A stretch of DNA of 64,000 bases from Watersipora subatra (lineage: Eukaryota > Bryozoa > Gymnolaemata > Cheilostomatida > Watersiporidae), in NCBI RefSeq assembly GCF_963576615.1, contig NC_088709.1, forward strand, positions 76,428,538 to 76,492,537, given 5' to 3'. Numbering within the stretch: position 1 is the first letter of the stretch; each line of letters starts with the position of its first letter. The notes under the pieces were generated by a model. That model saw only the letters and a list, made by a program, of their open reading frames with translations, had not been told where the DNA came from and searched no databases. Of the stretch, positions 26,356 to 41,300 are shown one piece after another. The position numbers and the translations under genes are program-made.

Positions 26356-29300
26356 CTAGAACCAAATAATACTTATTAAGTTATGTACTGCTTTGTATAA
26401 CCTGACAGTCAGTTTGCCTACAGATCCTACAGAGGAACAGAAGACCCAGTGATGTATTGCTAGACATGAGCAAACGCTGTATCAGCTTTTATGATGCCAT
26501 CAATCACGATGTACATATTAGTTGAGAAAATAGGCGTTAAAGGAATACATGTCAACATCATTTGATGGGTGCCCAAATTCCTCATCAAACATGAACAAAA
26601 AGCTAGGAGTATTAGCAAACAGTCCATGACAATAGTAACATTAGCACGTGGTTCGCAGGGATGCCACGTTAGTGCAGCGAGCTTCACATTGTATGTTGAT
26701 AGCGTATGTACCAAACTTTCAAATTGTAAAATAGGCTGATGTCAGTAATTGTTGATGTATCTAAGGAGAAGACGACTCTAAACTTCAACAACCTGCGACT
26801 TTCCAATCTTAGATCCTGTTAACATCTGATATAACGATAAGTTGATATATGACAAGTAAATTATCATATATTATTTACAATAATATAAATATTGTAAGTA
26901 ATATCCCAGACCCTGTTAATATCAAAGGAATCAGTATGGAGAAAGTGACCGAGTACCAATATATCGAGACTATACTAACACGCTAGCTCATTGTGACTGC
27001 AAATATACCGGTAATGTACCTACAAGTAATTTATAGCCCAAGTCAAGAAATGATTACAAGAGTACATCCTGAAAAGGCTCGCACCATTCAGGGTCAAAGA
27101 AAGCCCAATCAATCTAGCATTCACGTCGTTGTAGGGGGATCATCACTTTCGACCTTGCCATTGTATATAAACCCTTATCCGCCAAATTTCAATGCTTCCT
27201 ACATTGCATCATCGAGCTTGCCTACAAGCTCATCAAAGAACAGCTGGAATACCAAACAATTGATGAGCTGTACCAAAAGTGGCTCAAAGCGAAAGCTCTG
27301 CAAGTACTTACCGCACCTAGCACCTAACCCGGTAGTAGTGCTCGAATCATTACTTTCTGAAAGCTTCAGCATACCACACCGACGTGCCAATCGTAGAAAA
27401 CACTGCTTTAGAACAACATGTGTAAGATTTATAAATAAGATTATTTTTAGAAAATTTTATAGATGCATTTACATATTTTACTAGCTGCATTACTCTTGTT
27501 CGGGAACAGATTTACGTAAAGCAAGTTTTATTGAGAGTTGTCTTACATACTGTAAAACAACTCCAAATATGCAATCTACTGAAATTTTTGTGCTGATCTG
27601 ACTGCATACACATATGCAGTTGTACATGTCAATAATGTTGGAGAGACCACTGGAAATATACAATGTGTTTTACAGCTAGTCTACAATGCATCAGTCTCGA
27701 ACTACTCAAATCGAAATTTTCCTAATTATGTACACAGAACTGATAATGAAATTGACATTGCTAGGCAAACTGACGTTCTTCAAACTGGCAGTATTGAAAA
27801 GTTTTACATATTTTAAAAATTCTAGAAAATATTTTGCTATTGCACTGCTTAGCTATCGCCAGCATTTATTGAATTGAGACTTCTGCATGCTTGAAACACT
27901 AATCATGACTCAACAGTTCTTTGTCTATAGACTGTGTTTTGACAAGGTATATACAAACTGTGCAGCAGTAATGCGGTTGTTGATAAAATTTATTATCAAT
28001 AAAATCTATGATATAAACTACATACATGGCCTCTCGCCTTTCCAACGTAAGGCATTACATCTGGAGCATTTTTGGACATTCATCCCATAAAAAATTCAAC
28101 CCTATACTGTTTTGCAGGACTGTAGTCAAGTGCGAAATTTTCTGTCCATACACGGCGCCTGGTAGCAGCTGCTGTAGTTAGTGCATCTCGCTGTTGTCAC
28201 CGTTTCATCTGCTCTGAAAATTCAGCTCGCCGAGCAGCTGTTGTAGCTAGTGCATCATGTTCTTGTCGCTGCTGCATCTGCTCGGAGGTTTCTGCACGTC
28301 TGGCCGATGTAACGGCTGCTCTGAGCCGTTTGAGTTGCTGCTGGGGTCGGTTCAGTAGTCTCTGCACTTCTAGTGGCTGCAGCATCTATTCTGGCCTGCT
28401 TTCGATATACCTGTGTTTGTTCGGCGGTTTCTGTTCTTCTAGCAGCTGCTATTCTGTTTCGTTGTAGGCGTAGCTGTGTTTGCTCTGCAGTTTCTGCACT
28501 TCTAGCAGATGCAGTAGCTATTCTGTTTCGTTGTAGGCGTAGCTGTGTTTGCTCTGCAGTTTCTGCACTTCTAGCAGCTGCAGTAGCAGTTCCGTTTCGT
28601 TGTGGGCGTTGCTGTGTTTGCTCTGCAGTTTCTGCTTGTCTAGCTGCTGCTTTGCGAACTCGGTCTCTTTCTCTACGGGAATCAATCTGTTCTTGCGTTT
28701 GGGCAGTAGGCTTATTGGAAGGCATTGTACTGCTTCAAGCATTTCTAAAATTGAATGAGACGGTGTGCTTTTTTGTAATATACGCTGCTCGTGTTCTTCT
28801 CACCGTCGCCTATCGCCAGGCTCGAAGTGCCCGTGCAAGTTTTGTTGCAGCTGTAGTTCTGTAGTACTCGTAGCTGGAAAAAAAGTAAAAGTACCTCAGC
28901 TGTGGAAGGAAATGAACATGTTTATTATCACAAACAGTGGTAAATCCAACTTTTCAACCCTTTCACTGAAGTAGACTCACTCATGCGTTTTCTATGATCG
29001 ACCGCCATAGACACATTTTTGCGACTTTCCCAACAATTGCTAGTAACTTAATTTTATTATTCGTTGATAACAAAACCAACAATCTTTAAGACTTGTATGG
29101 AGTGACAGTGTTGTCCAAAGAATTTTCTATAAAATTAGCCTAAAATTTAATTTTAAATCTTTGTTTGAGAATTTCCAACTTAACCACTTCGGGTGCATGT
29201 GCCGCTATAGCGGCTTCGAGTATATTCTTCTCAAGTTCATCAGCCAGTTTTTAGGCTTTGCATAGTTGCATTACTCATCCATACTCATCTATATTTAGAG

Positions 29301-32300
29301 CCTGCTTACAGTTACACTATATCTACAAAGCTAAGCATGACCTTCAGACATGTTTGCAGACATTGGACTGGTCAAACAGCTATGGTCAAATGAAAGAATT
29401 TCGAGTAATTTGCATTCAAAGTTCAACATCGCGATCAGCTAGTAACAACTAGCTGATCCACTACTAGCTACAGTGTTCCACACTGTAGCTAGTAGTGGAT
29501 GCGTATAGGCTTCAATTCAGCGATAGAAATGGCAGACTTCCAGTAGAGTGGTGACGAAGATGAGTTAACAGCTATGGAAGAGACTGTAGATTGCATTGTA
29601 TACACAGTATGTTTTAATTGTTTGTTATTATATATACTTTTATACATTTTCATGCTACCCTTATTAGTCAAATATGTTCGTAGAACACGAATTTTAATAA
29701 AACCGCTATTTCATGCTACTTTCAATATTGATCATTTTCAATTTTTGCAATAAAGATAATATGATCAGATACAGAATTTTCTCTGCTTTCCAAAAAGTAC
29801 AGGTGTTCTATGTGAAAATGTGAGTGCTTCTATGGTTAAAATGACATTTTGTTGACCCATGTCATAATTTGTAGAGCATCATGATTTAATTGTACCTGAA
29901 CGCGAAATTGGATTATGCAATTGTACCGGAAGTGGTTAAAAACAACCATTTTTGTGCAAGTTTTGAAAATGCCACCGAGTTAGAAAACAATTACTTATGT
30001 TGATGACATAGCTGATTCAGATTTGTGTGATTACACATATAATTAAAATAGCAATAGCAGTAATAGCAATAACATACTAAATAGCAATAACATACAACAA
30101 TACTAACCTTTTCGATGTAGAAATTTAGTAGGTAAAATGCAGTAGCAGTACCCGTGCAAGTTCTGTAGTAGCTGTAGTACTCGTAACTGGAAAAAAATAA
30201 AAGTAACTCAGAAGGAAGTGAACATGTTTACTATCAGAAACAGTGGCAAATCCAATGTTTTCAACCCTTTCACTGAAGTAGACTCATTTATGCGTTTTTA
30301 TGGTTGACGGCCGTAGACACATTTTGCAATTTTACCAGCAATTGCTAGTAACTGAATTTCATTATTCGATTATAACATAACCAACGGTCTTGAGGACTTT
30401 TATGGTAGTGACAGTGTTGTTTTAAGATTTCTCTATAAAATTAGCCTAGTTTAATATTTTAATCTTTGTTTGGGGATTTCCAATTTAAAAACGAACATTT
30501 TTGTGTAGTTGATCAAAGGCGTCCGAGTTAGAAAACAAATAACTACTTATGTTGATGACATATAGCCGATTCAGATTTTTGTGATTACACAGATAAAACA
30601 AACATTCTAGATGGAGTTTCAAATTGAAAAAAATATCATGAAGCAATATCAGCAAAATGGCTGGCAGTAGGCCGATAGCTAAATTTGTACATGGACGCAA
30701 GTGAAAGGGTTATGTATTGAAAGTGTGGCAATTCATAGACAATACAACATTGAATAAGAAACACTTACCTTTTCAATGTGAGAATTTAGGAGGTGAGAAT
30801 TGCGTTTTTCCAGTGGCCGCAAGAAACAAACGTTTACGCGACCTTTTCGGTACACGTTGGCAGTAAATATTAATTACGTGTAAATTAATACACGCTAACC
30901 GGATATGACGTGTTTGTGTAGAAACGATGATTAGGTTATGTATAATAGAGGCGTGCACTAACCGGAGATTCCCGTTAATGGGCCCTAGATACCTAGTTGC
31001 GGCTAATATTCCGAAAAGTACGGTACTCTATAAGGCGGACACTCAATCAAACAGACAGACAACGATTGCCGTTTATATAGTAGATTGTAAACATCTCGAG
31101 CAGCAGAGCCTGTCATTTTATCAGTAATGATACGATACAATACAATAAACATACATACATGCGTACACATGCAGCGCAATAGGATGTACGTACACATGTA
31201 CATATATATATATATATCTATATATATATATAACTAGAAATTCCACTGTCATACAGCCCACGACCAAAGAGATGGCCAGAGATATTGGCAAAAAAATAAA
31301 GGGTACTGATGGTTGAGAAATGCAATATTAGCAATCAAATGGCTCTGCAGTGCAATAGGATAACTGCAATGGTAGCTGTAATGTACTGGGTGTGGGTGTT
31401 ATTATATACAACAAACAGCAATAATGAATGGAAAATATGTTTATATTTTCCCCCTGCAATAGGAGAAATGCAATATTGGCCAATATTAGAAGTAAAATGC
31501 ACTGATATTCTTAGAATAATCAATTTTATTAATATAGTAATAATAGAAAACCAATACACAATTTTGTTTACATTTCAAAACGTCATAGGTAGCAATATCG
31601 AGAAGTTGTGGTATTTATATATGTTTTTAGAAAACTTATTTAAAAAGTGTTTGGTCATGACAAACAACAACAATGAAAGGAAAATATTACACGTTTATAT
31701 CTCTCTCTTGCAATAGGAGAAATGCAATGTTGGCCAACATTATAAGTAAAATGCACTGATATTATTAAAATAACCAATATTGTTAATATAGTAATACAGC
31801 AATAATAGAAAACCTATGAGCGTTCACGCGTTTCGAAGATTTCTGCAAACTGCAGCAAAATAAAAGCTGTTATAAAAGTGTTATAAAGCTGTAGGCCTAA
31901 TTTACTGTAATGTATGTAATTCAACAACAATAAAGAAATATGTTGATTATAACTCTGAAATGCAAAATTAGAAGTAAAATGGCGAGCTACTGTGTACTAT
32001 ACACAGTTTGAAAGTTGGTTGCGTTGAATGTAGAATGGTTTTGATAAGCGATCTTTAACGGAAAGCGGGTAGGAGCATTCACGCGTATAAAACTGTAGCA
32101 AAATAAAAAATGTTCTCGTCATGAAGGGGCGTTGTAGTTCGGCCCTAGCTTGTACATAAGTTGTAAAGAATTTCGGCTAACGTTTCAAATAATGAAACCT
32201 TCGGTGATTGGACAAAAAACACAGGCTGATAAACTGTGTACCACAATTTCGTACCTGTAAATCGGTCTACGCCTCAAACGGTCTACGTTTATTACAGAAA

Positions 32301-35300
32301 CCTTCGAATAAATTCGATTACAAGTAATAAATGCCATAGACTGATGAAATGAGCACGGTTTTCTCGTGAAATGCGCACTGCTAAATAGTTCTACTATCTG
32401 TCGCACGGCTTTATTGGCGTTTCAATTTTCGGTCTTAACTTTTATTAAACCGAACTTTTCAAGCGTTTTGTAGCATTTCTCGTTCAAATTAATCTGTCTA
32501 TTTGTGTATAATCCGATCAGATGGGTGAGTTTAAAGATAATACCGACGGTTTACAAAGACTTGGTAACATATTTAAATAGGTTTAAATGTGTTTTGTATC
32601 GTTATTATACTTTAACGACTTTACATTCCGATGCTTAAATTTGTTGATGAAATTTCTAGCCAAGGGTTCGTCTCATTGTTGATGAATAATTTTCGTAAGT
32701 TGTGTGCACATGCATTTATCATAAAAACTCCCACACTTCCGCTCCGCTCGTGTGGTCGTGGGATTATCTGAAATTTATGTACATGCTTGCACACAGGCCT
32801 TAACTAGTCTCAACACAATGAAACTCTAACATGACATACCGAGTACTTTTGCCTTGAATTCTCTTACACGAATGATCTTCAGAAACTCATAATAAATTTT
32901 ATCAAACTCGTCTTCAACTTCTGTTTGCTCATATGTTCTTTGTTTCCATGTTTCTGACTGCTGAGGGATCTCCTCTTCATCTTCTGAAAGCGATACTGAA
33001 GCTGTCGTATGTTTCGCCTTTATGGAAGCTTCTGAAATCGAATGCAACTGGTAATAGCAATGGGTTTTATTGAGAACTTACAGTTGACGCCCCGTGTCAT
33101 GGAAAAACAGCATTAAAATGAAAAACAAACTAGTGTACAACTGTAGATGAATCAATAGAGCTGAACTCGGGAAAGCATGTGTTTCATTTGCAGGAAGAGT
33201 TGTGGTGAATATAGCGAGTGATCTAGCGAGTAATGACCGATGTATAAAAAGAATATTGTCATTTCTAGACAAACAACTCTACGACTGGTAACTGGACAAC
33301 AAGCTATGGATATGAAACATGGAAAATACAAATGAGTGAATATTTCCTCAAATAATTCAAAGAGAATTACTTCCGTGTGTCCATTGATTAGGTTCGCAAC
33401 GACAACTTTTCCCTCTTTTTACTTCCTTTTTTACTTGGTTTATAGTTCATGACTATGATAATTTTACAATAAGTTAATGGAAACGCACACCTTCAATGGT
33501 AATTCACATTGATGTTTTTTTTTATAAAAAAAAACTAGACCTAGTTTTTTTATAAAAAAACTAGGTCTAGTTTTTTTTATAAAAAAAACATCAATGTAAA
33601 TTGATGTAACCTAGTTTTTTTTTATAAAAAAACTAGGTCCATTTTGCCAAGGAAAAATAATAAAAATATTTGGTATGTCTAAAATACAGTAAAACATACA
33701 AATATCTAAAGTATACGTAAAAAGTGACGTCTGTCTGACCGTAAGTCTGTAAGCATCTGTAGGTCGCGTCTTGGTACGCTGGCTCTTTAACGTCTGAACC
33801 AATCAAACGCCTTAAAGCATTTCTGAATAATTGCGGGGCTACATATTGTCTGCGCTTTATCAACACACCTGATGACTTCTTACAGTGAACTAAATTGCCA
33901 GGGTACTCTTATATAATAGAGATAACCTTATACGTCGTTTTATCTCCCAAGTGCGGCAAAAGAGAAAGCGATATTTTTAAGGCTAACTATGACATTCTTT
34001 TTCTTTAAATAGAATGAGAATTTGCACCATCTTGAAACTTTATGTCTTATGGAAGTTTATGTGTAGTACGAAGCAAAAACTTGACATATAATTATTTGGG
34101 TTATTATGGAACTTACGTTATAAAACGTCTAGGTTTAGGAGCGTCTTCTGTATTTCAGATATTTAAAAAATGGAACCGATTCCTTCAATATCACTGGTTG
34201 ATGCGGCTAGTCCTTTAATAAATCCAAACACAAATCTTCAAAGCTTGTAAAAACATATGAAAACGCTTTTGTGTTAAAGTCATTATTATAAAGACATACC
34301 ATAACTTCTATATTGTGCACCTTGTCCGCTGATCAAAGCTGCTTATCTACAGGCCTACCTCAATATATCAGCTAAAGAGGGAAAAATATGGGACATGATT
34401 ACATGCCCAAAAGCAGAACTACAGACAGAACTACAGACGAACTACAGACAGAACTACAGACAGAACTACAGACAGAACTACAGGCAGAACTACAGACAGA
34501 ACTACAGACAGAACTACAGACAGAACTACAGACAGAACTACAGACAGAACTACACAGACGCTTTCAGAATTTTCTGTTATTTAAAAAAGTTAGCTGCGGG
34601 CAATTCGTGTTTTTGCATTCTGAAAACTAAGAAAATCAGCTGTTAGAACTTATCAGAACCATTTGCCATGACCATCTGAAAAATCTAAGTCAGCAGTTGT
34701 CCTTCCCCAAATCTGTTAATGTTAATAATTGTTCCTAATAATTGTTGATAGGTATGTGAGTGTTAATATGTATGTTTGTTAATAGGTTTGTTAGTGTTAA
34801 TAGCTGTAGTTGAGACTAATAAATTTACTAACAAACTAGAAATTTACTTGTTACATTTTTATAAGTGTTTTGTTCGTAAATGTAAATCTTCTATTGAAAA
34901 AGACTTGTTCTAAAAGCGGCCTATCCAAACATTTTCAAGTGAATCTCGGAAACAGCTCTCTTCAGAAAGCAGATCTATTTTCAACTATATTCCACCACAT
35001 AACATTTTGACAACTTTTTAAGATATTTTTTTAATAAAAAGCTATAGTTAAGATTTCTAGAAGATGGCTCAATTTGAACTTTTTCAAGTAAGTAGCTTTT
35101 AGTAAAGAGACATGAATGATGTGTGATGGATGTCACAGTACCGCTCTCCTTCTTTAAAATGCCATAAGAAAAAGCTGCAAATATCCTTCAAACCTGCTGA
35201 GAGCTTGCTGAGTTCAGGTTGTGCTGCAGAATTAATCTGAACAAGTATGCTCCCTTTCGACTCCTCTATAACAGCGTTTATCACACTTTGTTCTAAAAGA

Positions 35301-38300
35301 GAAAACAATATTTGATCAGTAAATTATATCAGAGTTGGCAAGGCTGGAGCCTCTGGTTGCACGTACAATAACATTAGGCAGACAACTGGATGTACCAGGA
35401 TAATAAATACCTTGAAACTTCTAAAGTTTATAGCATCCCACACTGTGCAATATAAAAGCAACTTGATCTTGGCATAACAAAATTAGTTCAATATGGCTGC
35501 CACCATGCTAATAGGCACCAACTTAACAAAAAACCATGTGGAGTGAAGCAAGTTGAACTCTGACAACAAACTTTTTATGTCGAGTCTAACTCCGGCAGGT
35601 ACTTTCAAAGATGGAAGTTTCCTGCCAACTGTTGACTCTATCTCTGCTTCAGTTTCTCTGCTGTTTCTCACCAGATCAACCTGCAACAATGACAATACAG
35701 GCATTTTTACCGGTACACTGATATGGTAACTGTCGGTAGCCCTAGCAACTGATAGCCTCACTGACTCGTAATCTGAGCAACCAGTAATTTTTGTGACTGG
35801 TAATTCCCGCAACATAAAACCCTCCTTGGTAATTTCAGTAACCCATAACACCAGCAACTGGTGGCTGAAGCAATTAGCAATCCTAGAGACTGGCAAGGGT
35901 AGTGCCAAAATTTACAACAGTGACTAGTATCTTTAACTGATTGACAGATAACCTTAGTAACTAACAGTCCAAGTGAGATAGATAGTGAGAAGATAGAGAG
36001 AGTGAGAAATAGGGAGAGCGAGAAAGAGAGAACGGTTCCAACTATTCAACAACTTCAAAAGAATTTTACATAAGGTAAAGAGTAGAAGACACGATGGTTA
36101 AGGAGATGTATTAACTTGTAGAGAGTTTGTAAAATATTATTGCAGTGTTAGGGTAACATCATCTGTATTACTAATCAATAGGATCATCTCTGTAGACTTT
36201 AGTTTTAATACACATCTATATATATATTTCTTAAAGTCCGTGTGTCTTCTTTTGGAAATCCAGCTATAGCTATTATTAGAACAGCTCAGATGGACAACAA
36301 TGCAGACAACAATGCAGAATGGTAAGTCATGGCTTACCCATCATTGGAAGCCTAACCTTATTAACTAGCTTAGTGGAGTTTTCCATTGGCAGTATGCCAG
36401 GCTACTAGCTTGAAAGGTACAGTTGTTTGACAAAGTTTGAAAACCTTTACAGTTGTTTTTATTTTTCTCTTAATTTATTTCAACTACATGACACACTTCT
36501 CTCATGATATGTAGCCTACTTTGAAAGTTGTAATGGCAAATGTTGTTATACGTTAAATGCAAATCAATTTTCTGTCCAAAGACTCTTCTATTAGACGAGC
36601 AACGCCGGGTGGCACAGCTAGTTTACCTATAAACTAGTAACTATGAACATTTACCTATAAACTAGTAACTATGAACATTTACCTATAAACTAGTAACTAT
36701 GAACATTTATCTATAAACTAGTAACTATGAACATTTACCTATAAACTAGTAACTATGAACATTTATCTATAAACTAGTAACTATGAACATTTACCTATAA
36801 ACTAGTAACTATGAACATTTACCTGTAAACTAGTAACTATGAACATTTACATATAGACTAGTAACTATGAACATTTACCTATCAACTAGTAACTATGAAC
36901 ACTTATCTATAAACTAGTAACTATGAACATTTACCTATAAACTAGTAACTATGAACACTTATCTATAAACTAGTAACTATGAACATTTACCTATCAACTA
37001 GTAACTATGAACACTTATCTATAAACTAGTAACTATGAACATTTACCTATAAACTAGTAACTATGAACATTTACCTATAAACTAGTAACTATGAACATTT
37101 ACCTATATACCAGTAACTATGAACATTTATCTATAAACTAGTAACTATGAACATTTACCTATAAACTAGTAACTGTGAACATTTACCCATAAACTAGTAA
37201 CTATGAACATTTACCTATAAACTAGTAACTATGAACATTTACCTGTAAACCAGTAACTATGAACATTTACCTATAAACTAGTAACTATGAACATTTACCT
37301 ATAAACTAGTAACTATGAACATTTACCTATAAACCAGTAACTATGAACATTTACCTATAAACTAGTAACTATGAACATTTACCTATAAACCAGTAACTAT
37401 GAACATTTACCTATAAACTAGTAACTATGAACATTTACCTATAAACTAGTAACTATGAACATTTACCTATAAACTAGTAACTATGAACATTTACCTATAA
37501 ACTAGTCACTATGAACATTTACCTATAAACTAGTAACTATGAACATTTATCTATAAACTAGTAACTATGAACATTTACCTATAAACTAGTAACTATGAAC
37601 ATTTATCTATAAACTAGTAACTATGAACATTTACCTATAAACCAGTAACTATGAACATTTACCTATAAACTAGTAACTATGAACATTTACCTATAAACTA
37701 GTAACTATGAACATTTACCTATAAACTAGTAACTATGAACATTTACCTATAAACTAGTAACTATAAACATTTATCTACAAACTAGTAACTATGAACATTT
37801 ACCTATAAACCAGTAAGTATGACTTATGATACCTGTTTTAAAATATATTGAAAAAATATGTTTCACTAAAAACAAGTTCATTTGTAAAAAAAAAGAGTAA
37901 AATACGTACAAAAAAGACTACTGCAGGTTTATGAGCTCAAAAACTGTCAATTAAACTCTGATGAACTGGGCAGTGACAATGTGCGTACCAACTGGCGCGC
38001 AGACAACCGCAACTGAATAGTCTGCAAAATGGTATTTAGTCGGGACAGCTCCTCAGCAACAGCCTCCTTCTGAAATTCTTTGATCTCACCTTCAGTTGAA
38101 TTTCTGCGTCGAACAACCTCTGACTTTAATGCTGAGTACATGGACGCAATTTCTTTTAGCTAAAATTATATTAATGTAGCTGTTAAAATTAGAGGTAAAT
38201 CCATAGCAATTTGACTGAAATAACACTAGTAACACTTGTTATAACTACTAGCAACACTCATTATAACCACTAGTAACACTTGTTATAACCCCTAGTAACA

Positions 38301-41300
38301 CTTGTTATAACTACTAGCAACACTCGTTATAACCACTAGTAACACTTGTTATAACTACTAGCAACACTTGTTATAACCACTAGTAACACTTGTTATAACT
38401 ACTAGCAACACTTGTTATAACCACTAGTAACATTTGTTATGACTAATAGTAACACTTGTTATAACTACTAGCAACACTTGTTATAACCACTAGTTATACT
38501 TGTTATAACTACTAGCAACACTCGTTATAACAACTAGTAACACTTGTTATAACTACTAGTAACACTTGTTACAACCACTAGTAACACTTGTTATAACCAC
38601 TAATAACACTTGTTATAACCACTAGTACCACTTGTTATAACTACTAGTAACACTTGTTGTAACTACTAGTAACACTTGTTATAACTACTAGTAACACTTG
38701 TTATAACTACTAGCAACACTTGTTATAACCACTAGTTACACTTGTTATAACTACTAGTAACACTCATTATAACAACTAATAACACTTGTTATAACTACTA
38801 GTAACACTTGTTACAACCCCTAGTAACACTTGTTATAACTACTAGCAACACTCGTTATAACCACTAGTAACACTCGTTATAACTACTAGTAACACTTGTT
38901 AAAACCATTAGTAACACTTGTTATAACTACTAGCAACACATGTTATAACTACTAGTAACACTTGTTATAACTACTAGCAACACTTGTTATAACCACTAGT
39001 TACACTTGTTATAACTACTAGTAACACTTGTTATAACTACTAGTAACACTTGTTATAACTACTAGTAACACTTGTTATAACCACTAGCAACACTCGTTAT
39101 AACCACTAGTAACACTTGTTATAACCACTAGTAACACTTGTTATAACCACTAGTAACACTTGTTATAACCACTAGTTACACTTGTTATAACTACTAGTAA
39201 CACTTGTTATAACCACTAGTAACACTTGTTATAACCACTAGTAACACTTGTTATAACTACTAGTAACACTTGTTATAACCACTAGTAACACTTGTTATAA
39301 CCACTAGTAACACTTGTTATAACCACTAGTTACACTTGTTATAACCACTAGTAACACTTGTTATAACTACTAGTAACACTTGTTATAACTACTAGTAACA
39401 CTTGTTATAACTACTAGTAACACTTGTTATAACCACTAGCAACACTCGTTATAACCACTAGTAACACTTGTTATAACCACTAGTAACACTTGTTATAACC
39501 ACTAGTAACACTTGTTATAACCACTAGTTACACTTGTTATAACCACTAGTAACACTTGTTATAACTACTAGTAACACTTGTTATAACTACTAGTAACACT
39601 TGTTATAACTACTAGTAACACTTGTTATAACCACTAGCAACACTCGTTATAACCACTAGTAACACTTGTTATAACCACTAGTAACACTTGTTATAACTAC
39701 TAGCAACACTCGTTATAACAACCAGTAACCCTTGTTATAACCACTAGTAACACTTGTTATAACCACTAGTAACACTTGAAACAACTACTAGCAACACTTG
39801 TTATAATCACTAGTAACACTTGTTATAACCACTAGTAACACTTGTTATAACTACTAGTAACACTTGTTATAACTACTAGTAACACATGTTATAACCACTA
39901 GTAACACATGTTATAACCACTAGTAACACAAGTAATCATTAATTATTTTCCATGAAGTGAGTTCATATCATCAATGTTCTCAATTAACAAAGCAAGAACA
40001 ATGCAGAATTACATACTTAAAGTTAGTTTTATTTCATAAAATCAGATGATTACATGAAGTTAACCTTATTCTCCTGCACTTTTGTTTATAATCAGTTTAA
40101 CTTGCATGTCAACTATATTTGTGTTTTAAGGATTATAAGCATACTAACCTAATACTTACACTGTATTGAGATATTGCTGAATGGATGTGTACAATGCGCG
40201 TCGATAACCACAGGCTATAGCGATTGGCAGCACAGTCTATGCAGAATACTGATACTAGTAAACTAGCCGTAGTAATGTCCCGTAAAACTTGAAGACGCAC
40301 CTGCTCATCACGAGTCCTGTCCAACAGCATCAGCAAGTCTTCGGTTTCAGTCACATGATTGCTGAGAACACGATCTGCCTCTCTGAACAGCTCATCTAAT
40401 TCACTCTTTCTTCTCTCTGCTTTTGCTTTGAGTAAGCTTATGTCATTCTTCACCTCTTTAGCCAAATCCTTCAGGCCGATTTCTTTGTGAGGATGACCTA
40501 CAGAACACCTCAAATATAATCCATAAGGTTACAACCTGAAGTCAATAACCTCAAATATAATCCATAAAGTTACAACCTAAAGTCAATAACCTCAAATATA
40601 ATCCATAAAGTTACAACCTAAAGTCAATAACCTCAAATATAATCCATAAAGTTACAACCTAAAGGCAATAACCTAAAGCGGCAAATGCTCTGACAGATAA
40701 ACAGCATTTGCAGTGACCTTTATCAGAGCTTTGAAAACTTTTAGAGATGACCTGCTTGTCTCTAAATTCAATTTCAATTTTAAAATGACATATTACACCA
40801 AACCTGGACTACTTGGAAAAAAGCCACAAAACACAGAAACAACAGAACTCTGGGTGCCTCCAAAGGCATGCTTCACAACCGTGTAAAACAAGTTTGTGAC
40901 TATTCCACGATATATTTATGCAAAAGCCACAAAGCATGACATGCTGGCTGACATCTTGGCTGCAGCTGATGTTGATGCTCTCTTGCTTCTTTCTATAGAG
41001 AAGGCTGAACCACTCTTGATAATGCACTTTTGCTTGCAAAATTTTATGAAGTGGTTTTCAAGATCTTTCCTCCTAACCAAATGTATTCTGTTAAGCAACA
41101 CAAATCGTAACACTAACCTAAGACAGCGGTTCACACGTTATTCCTTCACTATTAACGAGAGTTGGGGGACAGGCATGTGCCACAATTCATATAAATGATA
41201 TTCTCACAATTGCGAGCAGATAGCTCTGTCATATTATGGTTGACTACAGATTATAGGCTTGAAGCAAGCTAATTCAGCAAACAACCTCCACAACCAGATG

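Noticed and set aside
26108..26714. Long minus-strand frames (85 and 84 codons)
   Set aside because: The first is real only as exon 9; its tail reads into satellite. The second has no splice-compatible boundaries or domain.
26993..27484. 163-codon plus-strand frame
   Set aside because: Composition and content are not protein-like. Another frame around 27137-27340 looked faintly transposon-derived, but the match was too weak to claim.
28373..28864. Cys/Ser/Ala-rich plus-strand frame of 163 codons
   Set aside because: Antisense shadow of the STPR-type repeats on the minus strand.
34388..34646. Glu-Leu-Gln-Thr and Asn-Tyr-Arg-Gln repeat proteins
   Set aside because: Translation of a 12-bp minisatellite inside a TRIM intron.
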